Shown here in pieces: positions 1 to 8,431 of a DNA stretch of 64,000 bases; position 1 is the stretch's first letter; the number at the start of each line of letters is the position of its first letter. The notes below the pieces were generated by a model. That model saw only the letters and a program-made list of their open reading frames with translations, was not told where the DNA came from and did no database searches. The translations under genes and the position numbers were made by a program. The stretch is from an uncultured Paracoccaceae bacterium (lineage in GTDB: Bacteria > Pseudomonadota > Alphaproteobacteria > Rhodobacterales > Rhodobacteraceae): contig CANMFL010000010.1 of NCBI GenBank assembly GCA_947497185.1, forward strand, positions 1 through 64,000, in the 5' to 3' direction.

Positions 1-365
1 ATAATATCCCCCAACAACTCGGGATCGTGAATCATGGCAACGCGGTAATCTCAATCAGTTAATGGGTCCTGACCCTAAGAAGCGACGAAACCCCGTGTTT
101 TATGTAATAGAAAAGCGCAGCGATCATGCAAAAGGGATAAACCGCAAGCGGCAACCGAACCGACGCTACAATCACAAGGCATTCAAGAGATAAAGAATGC
201 CGCTAAACAGCCGACCACAGCACAGCCTCAAGCGCAGGTGAGCATACAGCCGGCACACACGCGCTCATAGCTCCCGACGGCATTGACCGTCAGAATACCA
301 ACTAGATGAAGAGGACAGGATCAGGGAGCGCCTATAAGCCTGAGCGATAACGCCCCCTACCCTAC
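1..365. other. No gene recognised (366 nt flank)
   Basis: I see no convincing gene here. The stretch looks more A-rich than the genes that follow. It contains a short inverted repeat, GGGTC-ct-GACCC, at 64-75, and an open plus-strand frame of about 43 codons from the ATG at 62, which has no ribosome binding site. It is downstream of ychF on the minus strand. A weak stem with one mismatch near 326-357 could follow the ychF transcript but lacks a U-tract. It could be the edge of a degraded mobile element, but nothing in it proves that. Confidence 0.4.
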
Positions 366-1463
366 TTAGGTGTTAAACAAGAAGTGCAGCACGTCGCCAT
401 CTTTGACAGTGTATGCTTTGCCTTCAGCACGCATCTTGCCTGCTTCTTTCGACGGGCCTTCGCCGCCCAGTGTCACGAAATCATCGTAGGCGATGGTTTC
501 GGCACGAATAAATCCGCGCTCAAAGTCGCCGTGGATCACGCCTGCCGCTTGCGGGGCTGATGTGCCTTCTTTGATGGTCCATGCGCGCGCTTCTTTTGGT
601 CCGACGGTGAAGTAGGTCTGCAAGTGAAGCAATTCGTAGCCTGCGCGGATCAGCCGGTCGAGACCTGCCTCCTCTAAGCCCATTTCCCCAAGGAACATTT
701 CGGCTTCGTCGGCATCGAGTTGCGAAATCTCTTCTTCGATACGCGCAGAGATCACCACGTGAGAATTACCTTGGGCTGCGGCCATTTCCGCGACGCGAGC
801 GGATTGCGCGTTGCCAGTGCCTGCTTTGTCTTCTTCAACGTTGCAGACATAAAGAACGGGCTTCGTCGACAAAAGCTGCAGCAATTTCCACTGCTTCGCG
901 TCGTCTGCGTCAACTTCAACCGTGCGCGCAGGCTTGCCGCTCTCGATCGCGGCTTGCGCGAGGCCAAGCAGTCGCACTTGATCAGCGGCCTCTTTGTCAC
1001 CACCGCGCACCTTACGGTTTAGGTTCTGCAAGCGCTTTTCGATGCTTTCAAGATCGGCGAGCATAAGTTCGGTCTCGATAACCTCGGCATCTTCAACCGG
1101 ATCAACACGCCCTTCGACATGCGTAATATCGTCGTCCTCGAAACAACGCAGCACGTGTGCGATGGCGTCACATTCGCGGATGTTGGCGAGAAACTGGTTG
1201 CCGAGCCCCTCCCCCTTAGACGCGCCTTTAACGAGGCCCGCGATGTCGACAAAGGTCATGCGCGTCGGGATGATCTGTTTTGATCCGGCAATTTCAGCCA
1301 ATTTGTCGAGACGCGCATCAGGCACCCCAACATCACCAACATTCGGCTCGATAGTGCAGAACGGAAAGTTAGCTGCTTGCGCCGCTGCCGTCTTGGTCAG
1401 TGCGTTGAACAGGGTCGATTTGCCAACGTTTGGCAGACCCACGATACCCATTTTGAAACCCAT
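366..1463 (-). CDS. ychF: Redox-regulated ATPase/GTPase YchF (Obg-like)
   Basis: This is a cytosolic P-loop NTPase of the Obg family that associates with ribosomes. The G1 motif GLPNVGKST is at residues 9-17 and the G3 motif DIAGL at about 72-76. In place of the usual NKxD, the G4 segment reads NVEE, the family feature linked to ATP preference. The C-terminal TGS domain closes the protein with DGDVLHFLFN. The length of 365 aa is normal. The start could be Met1 or Met5, which differ by four residues. It is divergent from lldD and stands alone on its strand. Confidence 0.97.
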   Translation of the reverse strand: MGFKMGIVGLPNVGKSTLFNALTKTAAAQAANFPFCTIEPNVGDVGVPDARLDKLAEIAGSKQIIPTRMTFVDIAGLVKGASKGEGLGNQFLANIRECDAIAHVLRCFEDDDITHVEGRVDPVEDAEVIETELMLADLESIEKRLQNLNRKVRGGDKEAADQVRLLGLAQAAIESGKPARTVEVDADDAKQWKLLQLLSTKPVLYVCNVEEDKAGTGNAQSARVAEMAAAQGNSHVVISARIEEEISQLDADEAEMFLGEMGLEEAGLDRLIRAGYELLHLQTYFTVGPKEARAWTIKEGTSAPQAAGVIHGDFERGFIRAETIAYDDFVTLGGEGPSKEAGKMRAEGKAYTVKDGDVLHFLFNT

Positions 1464-1596
1464 GACGGCGCTCTTTCTAATTTTGCGTTTGGGCGCTTCT
1501 AGGGTCCAACGCGAGGCGCTGCAAGTAACAGTTATCAGCCTTGCAGCGAGCGGGCTCTATTGGTAAGGTTTTCGCACCAATTTGAGGAATAATCCC

Positions 1597-2760
1597 ATGC
1601 CAGTCATTACAAACATCCAAGACCTGAAACGGCTACATAAACGCCGCACTCCAAAGATGTTTTACGATTATGCCGAAAGCGGCAGTTGGACGGAGCAGAC
1701 GTTCCGCGACAACACCACCGACTTTGAGCAGATCAGACTGCGGCAGCGTGTGGCGATTGATATGGATAATCGCACCACAAAAACCACGATGATCGGCCAT
1801 GATGTGACGATGCCTGTGGGTCTTGCACCTGTTGGCCTGACGGGCATGCAAAGTGCGGATGGCGAAATCAAAGCGGCACGTGCTGCCGAAAAATTTGGCG
1901 TGCCGTTCACCCTGTCCACAATGTCGATTTGTTCGATTGAAGACGTCGCAGAACACACCGAAAAGCCGTTTTGGTTTCAAGTATATACAGTGCGCGACGA
2001 CGACTACATGACCCGCTTGCTTGACCGTGCGAAGGCCGCGAAATGCTCTGCGATTATGATCACACTTGATCTGCAAATCTTGGGACAGCGACATAAAGAC
2101 CTCAAGAATGGCCTCACTGCCCCTCCCAAGTTCACGCTCAAATCAATGGCTGATCTGGCGACGAAATGGCCGTGGGGCATCGAGATGCTTCAGACAAAGC
2201 GGCGGTTCTTTGGCAATATCGTCGGCCACGCAAAAGGCGTATCAGACCCTGCCGATCTGGCCCGCTGGACATCAGAGGCGTTTGATCCGTCCTTGAATTG
2301 GGAACGTGTCGCCGAGATGGTCAAAAGGTGGGACGGCCCAGTGATTTTGAAGGGTATCCTTGATGTCGAGGACGCCAAGAAAGCCGCTGCCATTGGCGCC
2401 GATGCGATTATCGTCTCGAACCACGGCGGGCGCCAGTTGGATGGGGCATTGTCGTCCATTCGCATGTTAGAACAGATCGTGGATGCAGTGGGTGACAAGA
2501 TTGAGGTGCACTTTGATAGTGGCATTCGCTCTGGTCAGGACGTCCTCAAGGCGATGGCCTTGGGCGCAAAAGGCACCTACATCGGTCGCGCCTTTGTGCA
2601 CGGCTTGGGCGCTATGGGCGAGGCAGGCGTGACCAAAGCGCTAGAGGTGATCCACAAGGAGTTGGATTATACGATGGCATTCTGCGGCCACCGCGACATC
2701 AATAATGTCGACAAAGACATCCTACTGGTTCCAAAGAACTTTTCAGGTGATTGGGCTTAG
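1597..2760 (+). CDS. lldD: FMN-dependent L-lactate dehydrogenase / alpha-hydroxy-acid oxidase
   Basis: This FMN-dependent alpha-hydroxy-acid dehydrogenase oxidises L-lactate to pyruvate, normally at the inner face of the membrane with electrons passed to quinone. The protein of 387 aa is one TIM-barrel domain. The substrate- and FMN-binding motif SNHGGRQLDG holds the catalytic His276, followed by the DSGIRSGQD phosphate-binding segment. I chose the ATG at 1597 because the upstream TTG at 1582 lies inside the Shine-Dalgarno GAGGAAT. The stop codon overlaps the stop of the convergent MFS gene by four bases. A close 2-hydroxy-acid oxidase could share these motifs, so the substrate is likely but not proven. 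Confidence 0.92.
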   Translation: MPVITNIQDLKRLHKRRTPKMFYDYAESGSWTEQTFRDNTTDFEQIRLRQRVAIDMDNRTTKTTMIGHDVTMPVGLAPVGLTGMQSADGEIKAARAAEKFGVPFTLSTMSICSIEDVAEHTEKPFWFQVYTVRDDDYMTRLLDRAKAAKCSAIMITLDLQILGQRHKDLKNGLTAPPKFTLKSMADLATKWPWGIEMLQTKRRFFGNIVGHAKGVSDPADLARWTSEAFDPSLNWERVAEMVKRWDGPVILKGILDVEDAKKAAAIGADAIIVSNHGGRQLDGALSSIRMLEQIVDAVGDKIEVHFDSGIRSGQDVLKAMALGAKGTYIGRAFVHGLGAMGEAGVTKALEVIHKELDYTMAFCGHRDINNVDKDILLVPKNFSGDWA

Positions 2761-3920
2761 GTCCGAACGACCGCCTTCTTACTATGCAAAGGTAAGCGTG
2801 CTGCCAATACTGCAAGTGGTGCTGTCGCAATTAGCAACAGCGCCACACTCACGAACGCGATGCGTAAACCGTGGTTTTCCGACACCATGCCCATCAACGT
2901 TGGCGCAAAGAAAAAGCCGGAAAACCCGATCACAGCGCAGCGACTGATCGCTTCGGTGCGTAGATGCGGCGCGACGAGCTTACCAACCAAAGCCAGCGCC
3001 ATTGGTCCGATGACCGACACCCCGATGCCCAGTGTGCCGAAGCCGACATAGGCAATGATCGGCGTTTGCGCGATCGATGCGATAATTGCCCCCAGAGCGG
3101 CCACAAGTGATGCAATAATCATGACCTGCGTTTCACGAAACCGTTCTGCAATGACTTGACCAGAGAACCGCCCGAACGTCATGGTAAAGCCCAACATCGC
3201 AGGACCTAGCGCCCCTTCTGCGGCCCCACCGCCCAACGTCCGCTCTACGTGCAGCGCCGACCATGTCTCAACGGTAGCCTCTGACATGAACGCGATCAGC
3301 ACAATCGCCCCGCAGATCACAATCGGCCACAACGGATATTTACCCTGATGATCGTCCTCTGCGCTGACCCGTGCGACCTCCATATTCAACATCGGCACCA
3401 GCAAAATCGCGACCAACCCAAAGCCTGCGAAGACAGGCGTCGGCGGCATGCCTGCCTCACGAGCAAAACCTGTAATTACAGCCGCAACAGCGTAAGCCAT
3501 TGAAAACATAGCGTGGTTTGCGTTCATCAGGGAACGACTATGCTCGGCCTCAAGTTCGGACACACGCGCGTTCATCACCACATCCAGCAACCCAGAACAG
3601 AGGCCAACAAAACCCATCGTCACAGCGAACAGGACAGGCGTCGTGATTTGACCCGGAACAAGCCAGAAGCAAGCCAACAGCACAGCCCCGACTTGCATCG
3701 CGCGCGCGCCCAGAACTTTGTCGGCACGCGGTGCAATCCACATTGATGAGACTAGCCCAGTGGCCGACCCAAGTAGCAGCAAGCCGAACAATCCGTCACT
3801 CGCCCCAAGTTGTCCTTTGATCACGGGGATATATGCGGCAAAGCAGCCCCAAAACAGGCCAACAACGACAAAGGCCGCAGCGGGGCGGCGCGAAATATAG
3901 AGCGCATTTAATATAGACAT
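2757..3920 (-). CDS. MFS transporter
   Basis: This is a multi-pass inner-membrane protein of 387 aa of the major facilitator superfamily, with about twelve hydrophobic segments and glycine-rich loops. Its substrate cannot be read from the sequence. Many relatives are annotated as sugar or drug transporters. I chose the ATG at 3920; the longer reading frame begins with TTG at 3962 and would put a hydrophilic extension before the first membrane segment. Its stop overlaps that of lldD (TTAG, 2757-2760), so the two convergent genes have no room for a separate terminator. Co-function with lactate use is possible but not shown. Confidence 0.85.
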   Translation of the reverse strand: MSILNALYISRRPAAAFVVVGLFWGCFAAYIPVIKGQLGASDGLFGLLLLGSATGLVSSMWIAPRADKVLGARAMQVGAVLLACFWLVPGQITTPVLFAVTMGFVGLCSGLLDVVMNARVSELEAEHSRSLMNANHAMFSMAYAVAAVITGFAREAGMPPTPVFAGFGLVAILLVPMLNMEVARVSAEDDHQGKYPLWPIVICGAIVLIAFMSEATVETWSALHVERTLGGGAAEGALGPAMLGFTMTFGRFSGQVIAERFRETQVMIIASLVAALGAIIASIAQTPIIAYVGFGTLGIGVSVIGPMALALVGKLVAPHLRTEAISRCAVIGFSGFFFAPTLMGMVSENHGLRIAFVSVALLLIATAPLAVLAARLPLHSKKAVVRT

Positions 3921-4160
3921 GAAATATCGTTCGCACTGGATGTCAGATTGTTCAAGCGGCAATCGACCACCGCAACTGCATCAAGCCTTAGCCTGTGACA
4001 AACAATGAACTCGCCCGTGGTGCAGTCCCAACCAACGCTACAAATGACCTTTTTCACAACGTTTCCAGCCCGACACGTCCAAAGTCGTGTAAACACTGCC
4101 ACCAGACGTAAAAAAACCCTTCCCAAACGGGCGATTCCCCCATAAGAGGCAGGCTTCACC

Positions 4161-4187
4161 GGGCCGCACACCCTTGGAGGGCGGCCC
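4161..4187 (+). promoter_or_regulatory. Leader hairpin before rplY
   Basis: A GGGCCGC/GCGGCCC stem of seven GC-rich pairs sits 23 nt before the rplY start and just upstream of its Shine-Dalgarno TTGGAG. It could be an autoregulatory leader, since ribosomal protein genes often bind their own mRNA, but that is inference only. Confidence 0.4.
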
Positions 4188-4210
4188 CATTATTACTTTG
4201 GAGAATTCTT

Positions 4211-4846
4211 ATGGCTGGAAACATTCCAGATCTCGAAGCTACGGCTCGCGCGGGGACAGGCAAGGGGGCCGCCCGCACTGCTCGTCGTGAAGGCCTTGTG
4301 CCAGGTGTTGTTTATGGTGGCGGTTCTGATCCTGTTGCGATCAACCTCGACTTCAACAAACTGCTCGTTCGTTTGCGCAAAGGCCGGTTCTTGGCCACTT
4401 TGTTCAACCTGAAAGTCGAAGGCATGGAAGACGTTCGCGTTATCTGCCGTGGCGTTCAGCGTGACGTAGTCAAAGACCTGCCGCTGCATGTTGACTTCAT
4501 GCGTTTGCGTCAGACATCCAAGGTGAACTTGTTTGTTAACGTGAACTTCATCAACGCTGAAACAGCACCATACGCGCCAGCTGGCGGCATGTTGACTGTG
4601 AACCGGACTGAGGTCGAATTGCGCGTTACCGCCAATAACATCCCAGAAAGCATCGACATCGACTTGTCAGAAGCACAAATCGGCGACGTTATCACTTCCG
4701 AAAGCGTAAAATGGCCTGAAGGCGCGAAACCAGTCATCGATCGTGAATTCACGATTGCTGCGATTTCCGCACCGAAGATCGTTAGCGCAGACGACGAAGA
4801 TGAAGCCGAAGGCGAAGCAGCACCAGAAGAGGGCGGCGAAGAGTAA
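4211..4846 (+). CDS. rplY: 50S ribosomal protein L25 / general stress protein Ctc
   Basis: This is the 5S rRNA-binding ribosomal protein L25 in its long Ctc/TL5 form of 211 aa. The N-terminal L25 beta-barrel covers about residues 1-95, with [21 protein letters not shown] near the start. The C-terminal TL5 domain covers about 100-190, and the protein ends in a strongly acidic tail ([18 protein letters not shown]). A good ribosome binding site (GGAGAATTCTT) precedes the ATG. pth follows after a terminator, an association widespread in bacteria. Confidence 0.97.
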   Translation: MAGNIPDLEATARAGTGKGAARTARREGLVPGVVYGGGSDPVAINLDFNKLLVRLRKGRFLATLFNLKVEGMEDVRVICRGVQRDVVKDLPLHVDFMRLRQTSKVNLFVNVNFINAETAPYAPAGGMLTVNRTEVELRVTANNIPESIDIDLSEAQIGDVITSESVKWPEGAKPVIDREFTIAAISAPKIVSADDEDEAEGEAAPEEGGEE

Positions 4847-4868
4847 TCTTCCCCCATCTCATGATTTG

Positions 4869-4897
4869 AAAGGGCGTCCCAAGCGGGCGCCCTTTTT
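4869..4897 (+). terminator. Rho-independent terminator after rplY
   Basis: The stem AAAGGGCG/CGCCCTTT is extended by an inner CCC/GGG pair across one bulged T and is followed by TTTTT. It lies 23 nt after the rplY stop and separates it, at least partly, from pth. Confidence 0.85.
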
Positions 4898-5025
4898 CGT
4901 AGGGCCACATCGGGAAACTTCCTTAACCCCTTCCAAATCCCTAAATGCGGCGCACTCACTTTCAAACATGCGCAACTGCCGTGTTCTAGCTTGAGCCCCC
5001 TGCCCGTGCGCCCTAAACTAACCCC

Positions 5026-5703
5026 ATGAAATTGATTGTAGGTCTCGGCAATCCGGGCACAAAATACGCTGGCAACCGTCATAACATCGGGTTTATGGCG
5101 CTTGATCGCATTGCATCCGATCACGGGTTCAACCCGTGGCGAGCGAAATTCCAAGGTCAAATCTCAGAGGGCCGCTTTGGCAGTGACAAGGTGATCTTGC
5201 TCAAGCCCGAAACCTTCATGAACCTGTCCGGTCAATCGGTCGGCGAGGCGATGCGGTTTCACAAATTGACACCTGCCGATGTGATCGTGTTCCACGACGA
5301 GATTGACCTCGCTCCCGCCAAGGTCCGTGTAAAAACCGGTGGTGGCCATGCTGGCCACAACGGCCTACGCTCGATCCACAGCCATATCGGTGCAGAATAT
5401 GACCGCGTGCGGCTTGGCGTTGGGCATCCTGGCCACAAAGATGCTGTGCCGGGTTATGTGCTGCGCGATTTCGCGAAGGCGGATCAGGACTGGTTAGACG
5501 ATGTACTGCGCGGGATTTCTGATGGCATCGAAAAGCTAGCGAATGGTGACAGTGGTAAATTCTTGAACGCGGTCGCATTGCGCGTCGCCCCGCCGCGCTC
5601 ATCCACGACAAAACCGAAACCGGAACAAACAAAGCCCGCCGCGGCGCCCGAACCTGAAGACACTCGGTCTCAGATGCAAAAACTTATGGACCGTTTCAAA
5701 TAA
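5026..5703 (+). CDS. pth: Peptidyl-tRNA hydrolase
   Basis: Pth releases peptidyl-tRNAs dropped from ribosomes by cutting the ester bond. The N-terminus shows the family signature GLGNPGTKYAGNRHNIGF with catalytic His19, then FHDEIDL and GGGHAGHNGLRSI further in. The core ends near residue 185, and the protein has an extra tail of about 40 residues rich in Pro, Lys and Ala that ends in MQKLMDRFK. The tail makes it longer than the E. coli enzyme (194 aa). The gene follows rplY and precedes a DUF2237 gene in the same direction. Confidence 0.97.
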   Translation: MKLIVGLGNPGTKYAGNRHNIGFMALDRIASDHGFNPWRAKFQGQISEGRFGSDKVILLKPETFMNLSGQSVGEAMRFHKLTPADVIVFHDEIDLAPAKVRVKTGGGHAGHNGLRSIHSHIGAEYDRVRLGVGHPGHKDAVPGYVLRDFAKADQDWLDDVLRGISDGIEKLANGDSGKFLNAVALRVAPPRSSTTKPKPEQTKPAAAPEPEDTRSQMQKLMDRFK

Positions 5704-5772
5704 TCGTAAAGAATGCGCCCTTGTTGAAGCACGAAGACTTTGATCGCATCACTACAGAAAGCCATAGTTGAA

Positions 5773-6150
5773 ATGGAAAAAGATCCATCCTTTAACGTCC
5801 TGGGCAGCACGTTACAGACCTGCGCTCTGGACCCCGTCACCGGATATTATCGCAACGGCGCCTGTGACACCTGCGCAGAAGACGTCGGCAGCCATACGGT
5901 TTGCGCGATCATGACCGACGAATTTCTCGCCTTCTCGAAGTATGTTGGCAATGATCTTAGCACGTCGCGCCCCGAGTTCGGCTTTGTCGGATTAAAGGCT
6001 GGCGACGGTTGGTGCCTATGTGCAGCCCGTTTTCTGCAAGCACATGACGAAGGCTGCGCACCGCGTGTAAATCTACACGCCACACATGTCCGTGCGCTTG
6101 AAATCGTGCCGATTGATGTGTTGCGCGACTATGCTGTCGACGAGACTTAG
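5773..6150 (+). CDS. DUF2237 family protein
   Basis: This small soluble protein of about 125 aa has no known function. It matches the DUF2237 pattern closely: NVLG near the N-terminus, [40 protein letters not shown], and [14 protein letters not shown]. The family is rich in conserved Cys and Trp, and this copy keeps them. I chose the ATG at 5773, which gives the usual length; a TTG at 5740 would add eleven residues. It is likely co-transcribed with pth, 69 nt upstream. The stop overlaps the stop of trpF on the other strand by four bases. Confidence 0.85.
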   Translation: MEKDPSFNVLGSTLQTCALDPVTGYYRNGACDTCAEDVGSHTVCAIMTDEFLAFSKYVGNDLSTSRPEFGFVGLKAGDGWCLCAARFLQAHDEGCAPRVNLHATHVRALEIVPIDVLRDYAVDET

Positions 6151-6791
6151 CTGACCGCGGCCGTAACGAATGCGGCCATAAGATCAGCTGACTTCTCGCC
6201 GGGCGCAATCTCAACACCGCTGGACACGTCGACCTGCGGCGCTTTGGTTAACGCTATTGCCTCTGCGACATTGTCGGGTGTCAGTCCACCTGCCAGCATC
6301 CATGGCGTAGGCCAGCGACGATTAGCAATCAGCGTCCAGTCGAAGGACAGACCATTCCCGCCCGGAAGCTCGGCTGTTTTAGGTGCTTTGGCATCAACCA
6401 ACAGCATGTCCGCAACCTGTGCGTATTCGTCTAGTTCTGGCAGGTCTGACGCGTCGGCAACACCGACAGCCTTCATGACAGGCAGGCCGTAGCGACTACG
6501 AATTTCCGCAACGCGATCAGGGGTTTCCTTGCCGTGCAACTGCAAGATGTCGAGCGGCACATCGGCAAGGACCGCATCGAGCAGCGCATTGTCAGGGTTC
6601 ACCAAAAGACCAACCTTAGCCACGCCCATCGGCGTCGCTTGGGCGAGTGGTGCAGCTTGTGCGATGCTGACATTGCGAGGGGATTTCGGGAAAAAAACAA
6701 GGCCCGCGTAATGCGCCCCAGCCGTCACCGCAGCATCCAGCATCACCTGATCACGCAGGCCACAAATCTTAACACGGGTGTCAGCGGGCAT
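6147..6791 (-). CDS. trpF: Phosphoribosylanthranilate isomerase
   Basis: TrpF catalyses the Amadori rearrangement of phosphoribosylanthranilate to CdRP in tryptophan synthesis. The (beta/alpha)8 barrel of 214 aa opens with VKICGLRD, which holds the catalytic Cys, and continues with [11 protein letters not shown] and QLHG. The phosphate-binding end is [10 protein letters not shown] followed by VDVSSGVE. Its ATG overlaps the stop codon of lapA (TAATG), so translation is probably coupled. In this order the gene ends the rpsA-ihfB-lapA-trpF run. Confidence 0.97.
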   Translation of the reverse strand: MPADTRVKICGLRDQVMLDAAVTAGAHYAGLVFFPKSPRNVSIAQAAPLAQATPMGVAKVGLLVNPDNALLDAVLADVPLDILQLHGKETPDRVAEIRSRYGLPVMKAVGVADASDLPELDEYAQVADMLLVDAKAPKTAELPGGNGLSFDWTLIANRRWPTPWMLAGGLTPDNVAEAIALTKAPQVDVSSGVEIAPGEKSADLMAAFVTAAVS

Positions 6792-7153
6792 TAGGCTTTC
6801 CCGCGCGGGCTTTCGAGCAGAGCAAGCACGTCATCTTGGTTGCCGCCTGCCTTTTCAGTCTTGAGCGTATCAACTTCACGTTTAAGCTGGCTTACTTCGC
6901 GGGCTTTTTTACGAGCTTGGACGCGAATCCGGTGTTCCCGAATCCACTCCCAGAAAAAGCCGATCAAAAGTCCGACGCCAACGCTGACGAAAATGATGAT
7001 GAACATCGGCAGCGTCACATCCGGCGAAATTGCCAGCATATCAGCCAAGGCCGGCGGCATCGCACGCACCGTGACAAAATCTCGGTTTGCTAGTCCAACC
7101 AAGATCAGAACAAGTGCAACAAGTGCCCAAAAGGCATAACGGATCGTTTTCAT
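6791..7153 (-). CDS. LapA-domain membrane protein
   Basis: This 120-aa inner-membrane protein has two hydrophobic segments (about residues 5-25 and 48-68) and a basic, helical cytosolic tail with coiled-coil character ([14 protein letters not shown]). That layout is typical of the LapA/DUF1049 family, which in E. coli works in LPS assembly control. The role in alphaproteobacteria is not established. The gene sits between ihfB (13 nt gap) and trpF (one-base overlap). Confidence 0.85.
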   Translation of the reverse strand: MKTIRYAFWALVALVLILVGLANRDFVTVRAMPPALADMLAISPDVTLPMFIIIFVSVGVGLLIGFFWEWIREHRIRVQARKKAREVSQLKREVDTLKTEKAGGNQDDVLALLESPRGKA

Positions 7154-7166
7154 CAGTCGTCTACTT

Positions 7167-7448
7167 TCAGCCGCCGTTGAGACGGTCGCGCAGGAGTTTA
7201 CCAGTCTTAAAGAAAGGCACGTGCTTTTCTTCTACCTCAACTGACTCACCAGTGCGAGGGTTCCGACCGGTACGTTGATCACGTTTTTTCACAGAAAACG
7301 CGCCAAACCCGCGCAACTCGACGCGGTCGCCGTTAGACATTGCCTCTGTAATTTCTTCAAAGATTGTATTCACAATCTTCTCGACATCGCGTTGATAAAG
7401 ATGTGGATTCTCGTCGGCAATCTTTTGGATCAATTCAGATCGGATCAT
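7167..7448 (-). CDS. ihfB: Integration host factor subunit beta
   Basis: This is the beta subunit of the DNA-bending heterodimer IHF, 93 aa, of the HU/IHF fold. Recognisable parts are [17 protein letters not shown] at the N-terminus, [22 protein letters not shown], which leads into the DNA-inserting arm with its conserved Pro, and the C-terminal helix [12 protein letters not shown]. The gene is the usual downstream neighbour of rpsA, but here almost 1 kb separates the two, including two tiny ORFs on the other strand. Confidence 0.97.
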   Translation of the reverse strand: MIRSELIQKIADENPHLYQRDVEKIVNTIFEEITEAMSNGDRVELRGFGAFSVKKRDQRTGRNPRTGESVEVEEKHVPFFKTGKLLRDRLNGG

Positions 7449-7847
7449 CTCGGTGGCCCCCCAAAGGCAGTCAGCAATATCCGCAGGTCATCCTGCTTTC
7501 AATGGACTGTAGCCGCAAAAATCCATTCACGGAATAGACCCATGCGGGGAAAATGAACGAAATTCCGCTTCTTAGCTAGCTTAACCGCTTGTAAACCGTT
7601 CTGAGAACGCCACTTTTTCAAGACCATTGGCAAAATTGCCCGCATTGAACCAGCAGCACGCAAGGCGATTCGCATTTAAATTGACGACCAAGATACCTTT
7701 CACCCCTGATGTATACATTATCGCACTGGTGCAAACTAGCAACACAGATGGCAGATACTTGCAAAACCAGGGCGAGAAACCTTGATCGAATCCCCCCGTC
7801 CACTACCGATGCCGCACTGTATCAACACAACCCAAGGAGGATATCAC
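7449..7847. other. Intergenic stretch, promoter region of ihfB and of the 7848 micro-ORF
   Basis: I see no gene in these 399 bases. The 10-bp perfect palindrome ATGTATACAT at 7709-7718 lies about 130 nt before the 7848 micro-ORF and could be an operator, though one palindrome of this size can occur by chance. A TTGACG hexamer at 7681-7686 resembles a -35 box but has no -10 at good spacing. The ihfB promoter should lie in the first part. Confidence 0.35.
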
Positions 7848-7931
7848 ATGCAATATTTCACACGCATCAATACCACCTTGGTATTTTGTGCAGCGGCCGC
7901 GCAAGTATCGGGCGCATACCCACGCGCCTAG
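7848..7931 (+). CDS. 27-aa micro-ORF with strong ribosome binding site
   Basis: This is a 27-residue hypothetical peptide, MQYFTRINTT then a short hydrophobic run (LVFCAAAAQV) and a polar end. What supports it is the near-ideal Shine-Dalgarno AAGGAGG with seven bases to the ATG, which is rare enough in non-coding DNA to be noticed. The peptide resembles a bare signal sequence or a small membrane peptide. It could also be a leader peptide for the small gene that follows at 8082, with a stem-loop between them. I recognise no family. Confidence 0.4.
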   Translation: MQYFTRINTTLVFCAAAAQVSGAYPRA

Positions 7932-7982
7932 GGCCATTTGGCGCATATTGCGCCTTTCATTTCTAAAATCTTAACAAAAAGC

Positions 7983-8028
7983 ACCCGACCTCGGCTGCGG
8001 CAGCATGTCTGCTGCTGTCGCATCGGGT
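7983..8028 (+). promoter_or_regulatory. Interrupted stem-loop between the two small ORFs
   Basis: ACCCGA (7983-7988) pairs with TCGGGT (8023-8028). Inside it, TGCG pairs with CGCA and CAGCA with TGCTG. No U-tract follows, so a simple terminator is unlikely. It may be an mRNA structure that separates expression of the 7848 and 8082 ORFs. Confidence 0.35.
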
Positions 8029-8081
8029 TCACATCAGCAAAGGAACGGTTTCGCACACGCGTGACCGTCAAACGTGACCAC

Positions 8082-8345
8082 ATGAATGCACGACCCATTA
8101 AGACACCGACACCGCAGGACATGATCGACGATCTTGTCGCTGAAATTGGCATCAAGAAGGTGCTCTTGGCGATCATCGCAAGGCTGTTCAAGCGAACCCG
8201 CCCACCAAATATCACCTACATTGAAAACCATCCAGACGTTGGACATTTGAGCGATCGAATGCGTGCTGATATCGGGTTACCCCCGCAAGATCACCTTAAG
8301 CAGCTTAAAGTAGACCAGATCGGCATCGGATATATTCGCCTCTAA
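8082..8345 (+). CDS. Small hypothetical protein with a DUF1127-like tail
   Basis: This 87-aa soluble protein has no firm family. The middle is a short amphipathic helix region (DLVAEIGIKKVLLAIIARLFKR). The segment HLSDRMRADIGLPP resembles the tail of the small DUF1127 proteins common in alphaproteobacteria (L-D-IGL pattern). The start is uncertain: the ATG at 8082 lacks a clear ribosome binding site, and a GTG at 8061 would add seven residues. A bidirectional terminator follows directly, which supports that this is a transcribed unit. It lies against the flow of rpsA and ihfB. Confidence 0.55.
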   Translation: MNARPIKTPTPQDMIDDLVAEIGIKKVLLAIIARLFKRTRPPNITYIENHPDVGHLSDRMRADIGLPPQDHLKQLKVDQIGIGYIRL

Positions 8346-8377
8346 GCTGTGCAACCGCACCAGATCATTAAATCAAA

Positions 8378-8409
8378 AAAAGGCCCCGCAATCACTTGCG
8401 GGGCCTTTT
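8378..8409. terminator. Bidirectional terminator between the 8082 ORF and rpsA
   Basis: This is a perfect 14-bp stem, AAAAGGCCCCGCAA with its complement, around a TCAC loop. It has A-rich DNA on the left and TTTT on the right, so it can end transcripts from both sides. It lies between the convergent 8345 and 8432 gene ends. Confidence 0.9.
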
Positions 8410-8431
8410 CTAATTCATCAGCGAAAGACGA

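Noticed and set aside
62-193. Short plus-strand frame (about 43 codons) and the GGGTC/GACCC repeat at 64-75
   Set aside because: No ribosome binding site and no recognisable product; I considered an insertion-sequence remnant but found no terminal repeats or transposase sequence.
994-1566. A 190-codon open frame on the plus strand
   Set aside because: Antisense to ychF, Ser/Arg-rich shadow of a real gene.
4510-5160. A 216-codon open frame on the minus strand
   Set aside because: Opposite rplY and the start of pth, crosses a terminator; shadow.
7618-7803. A 61-codon minus-strand frame between ihfB and rpsA
   Set aside because: Cys-rich random-looking product, no binding site.
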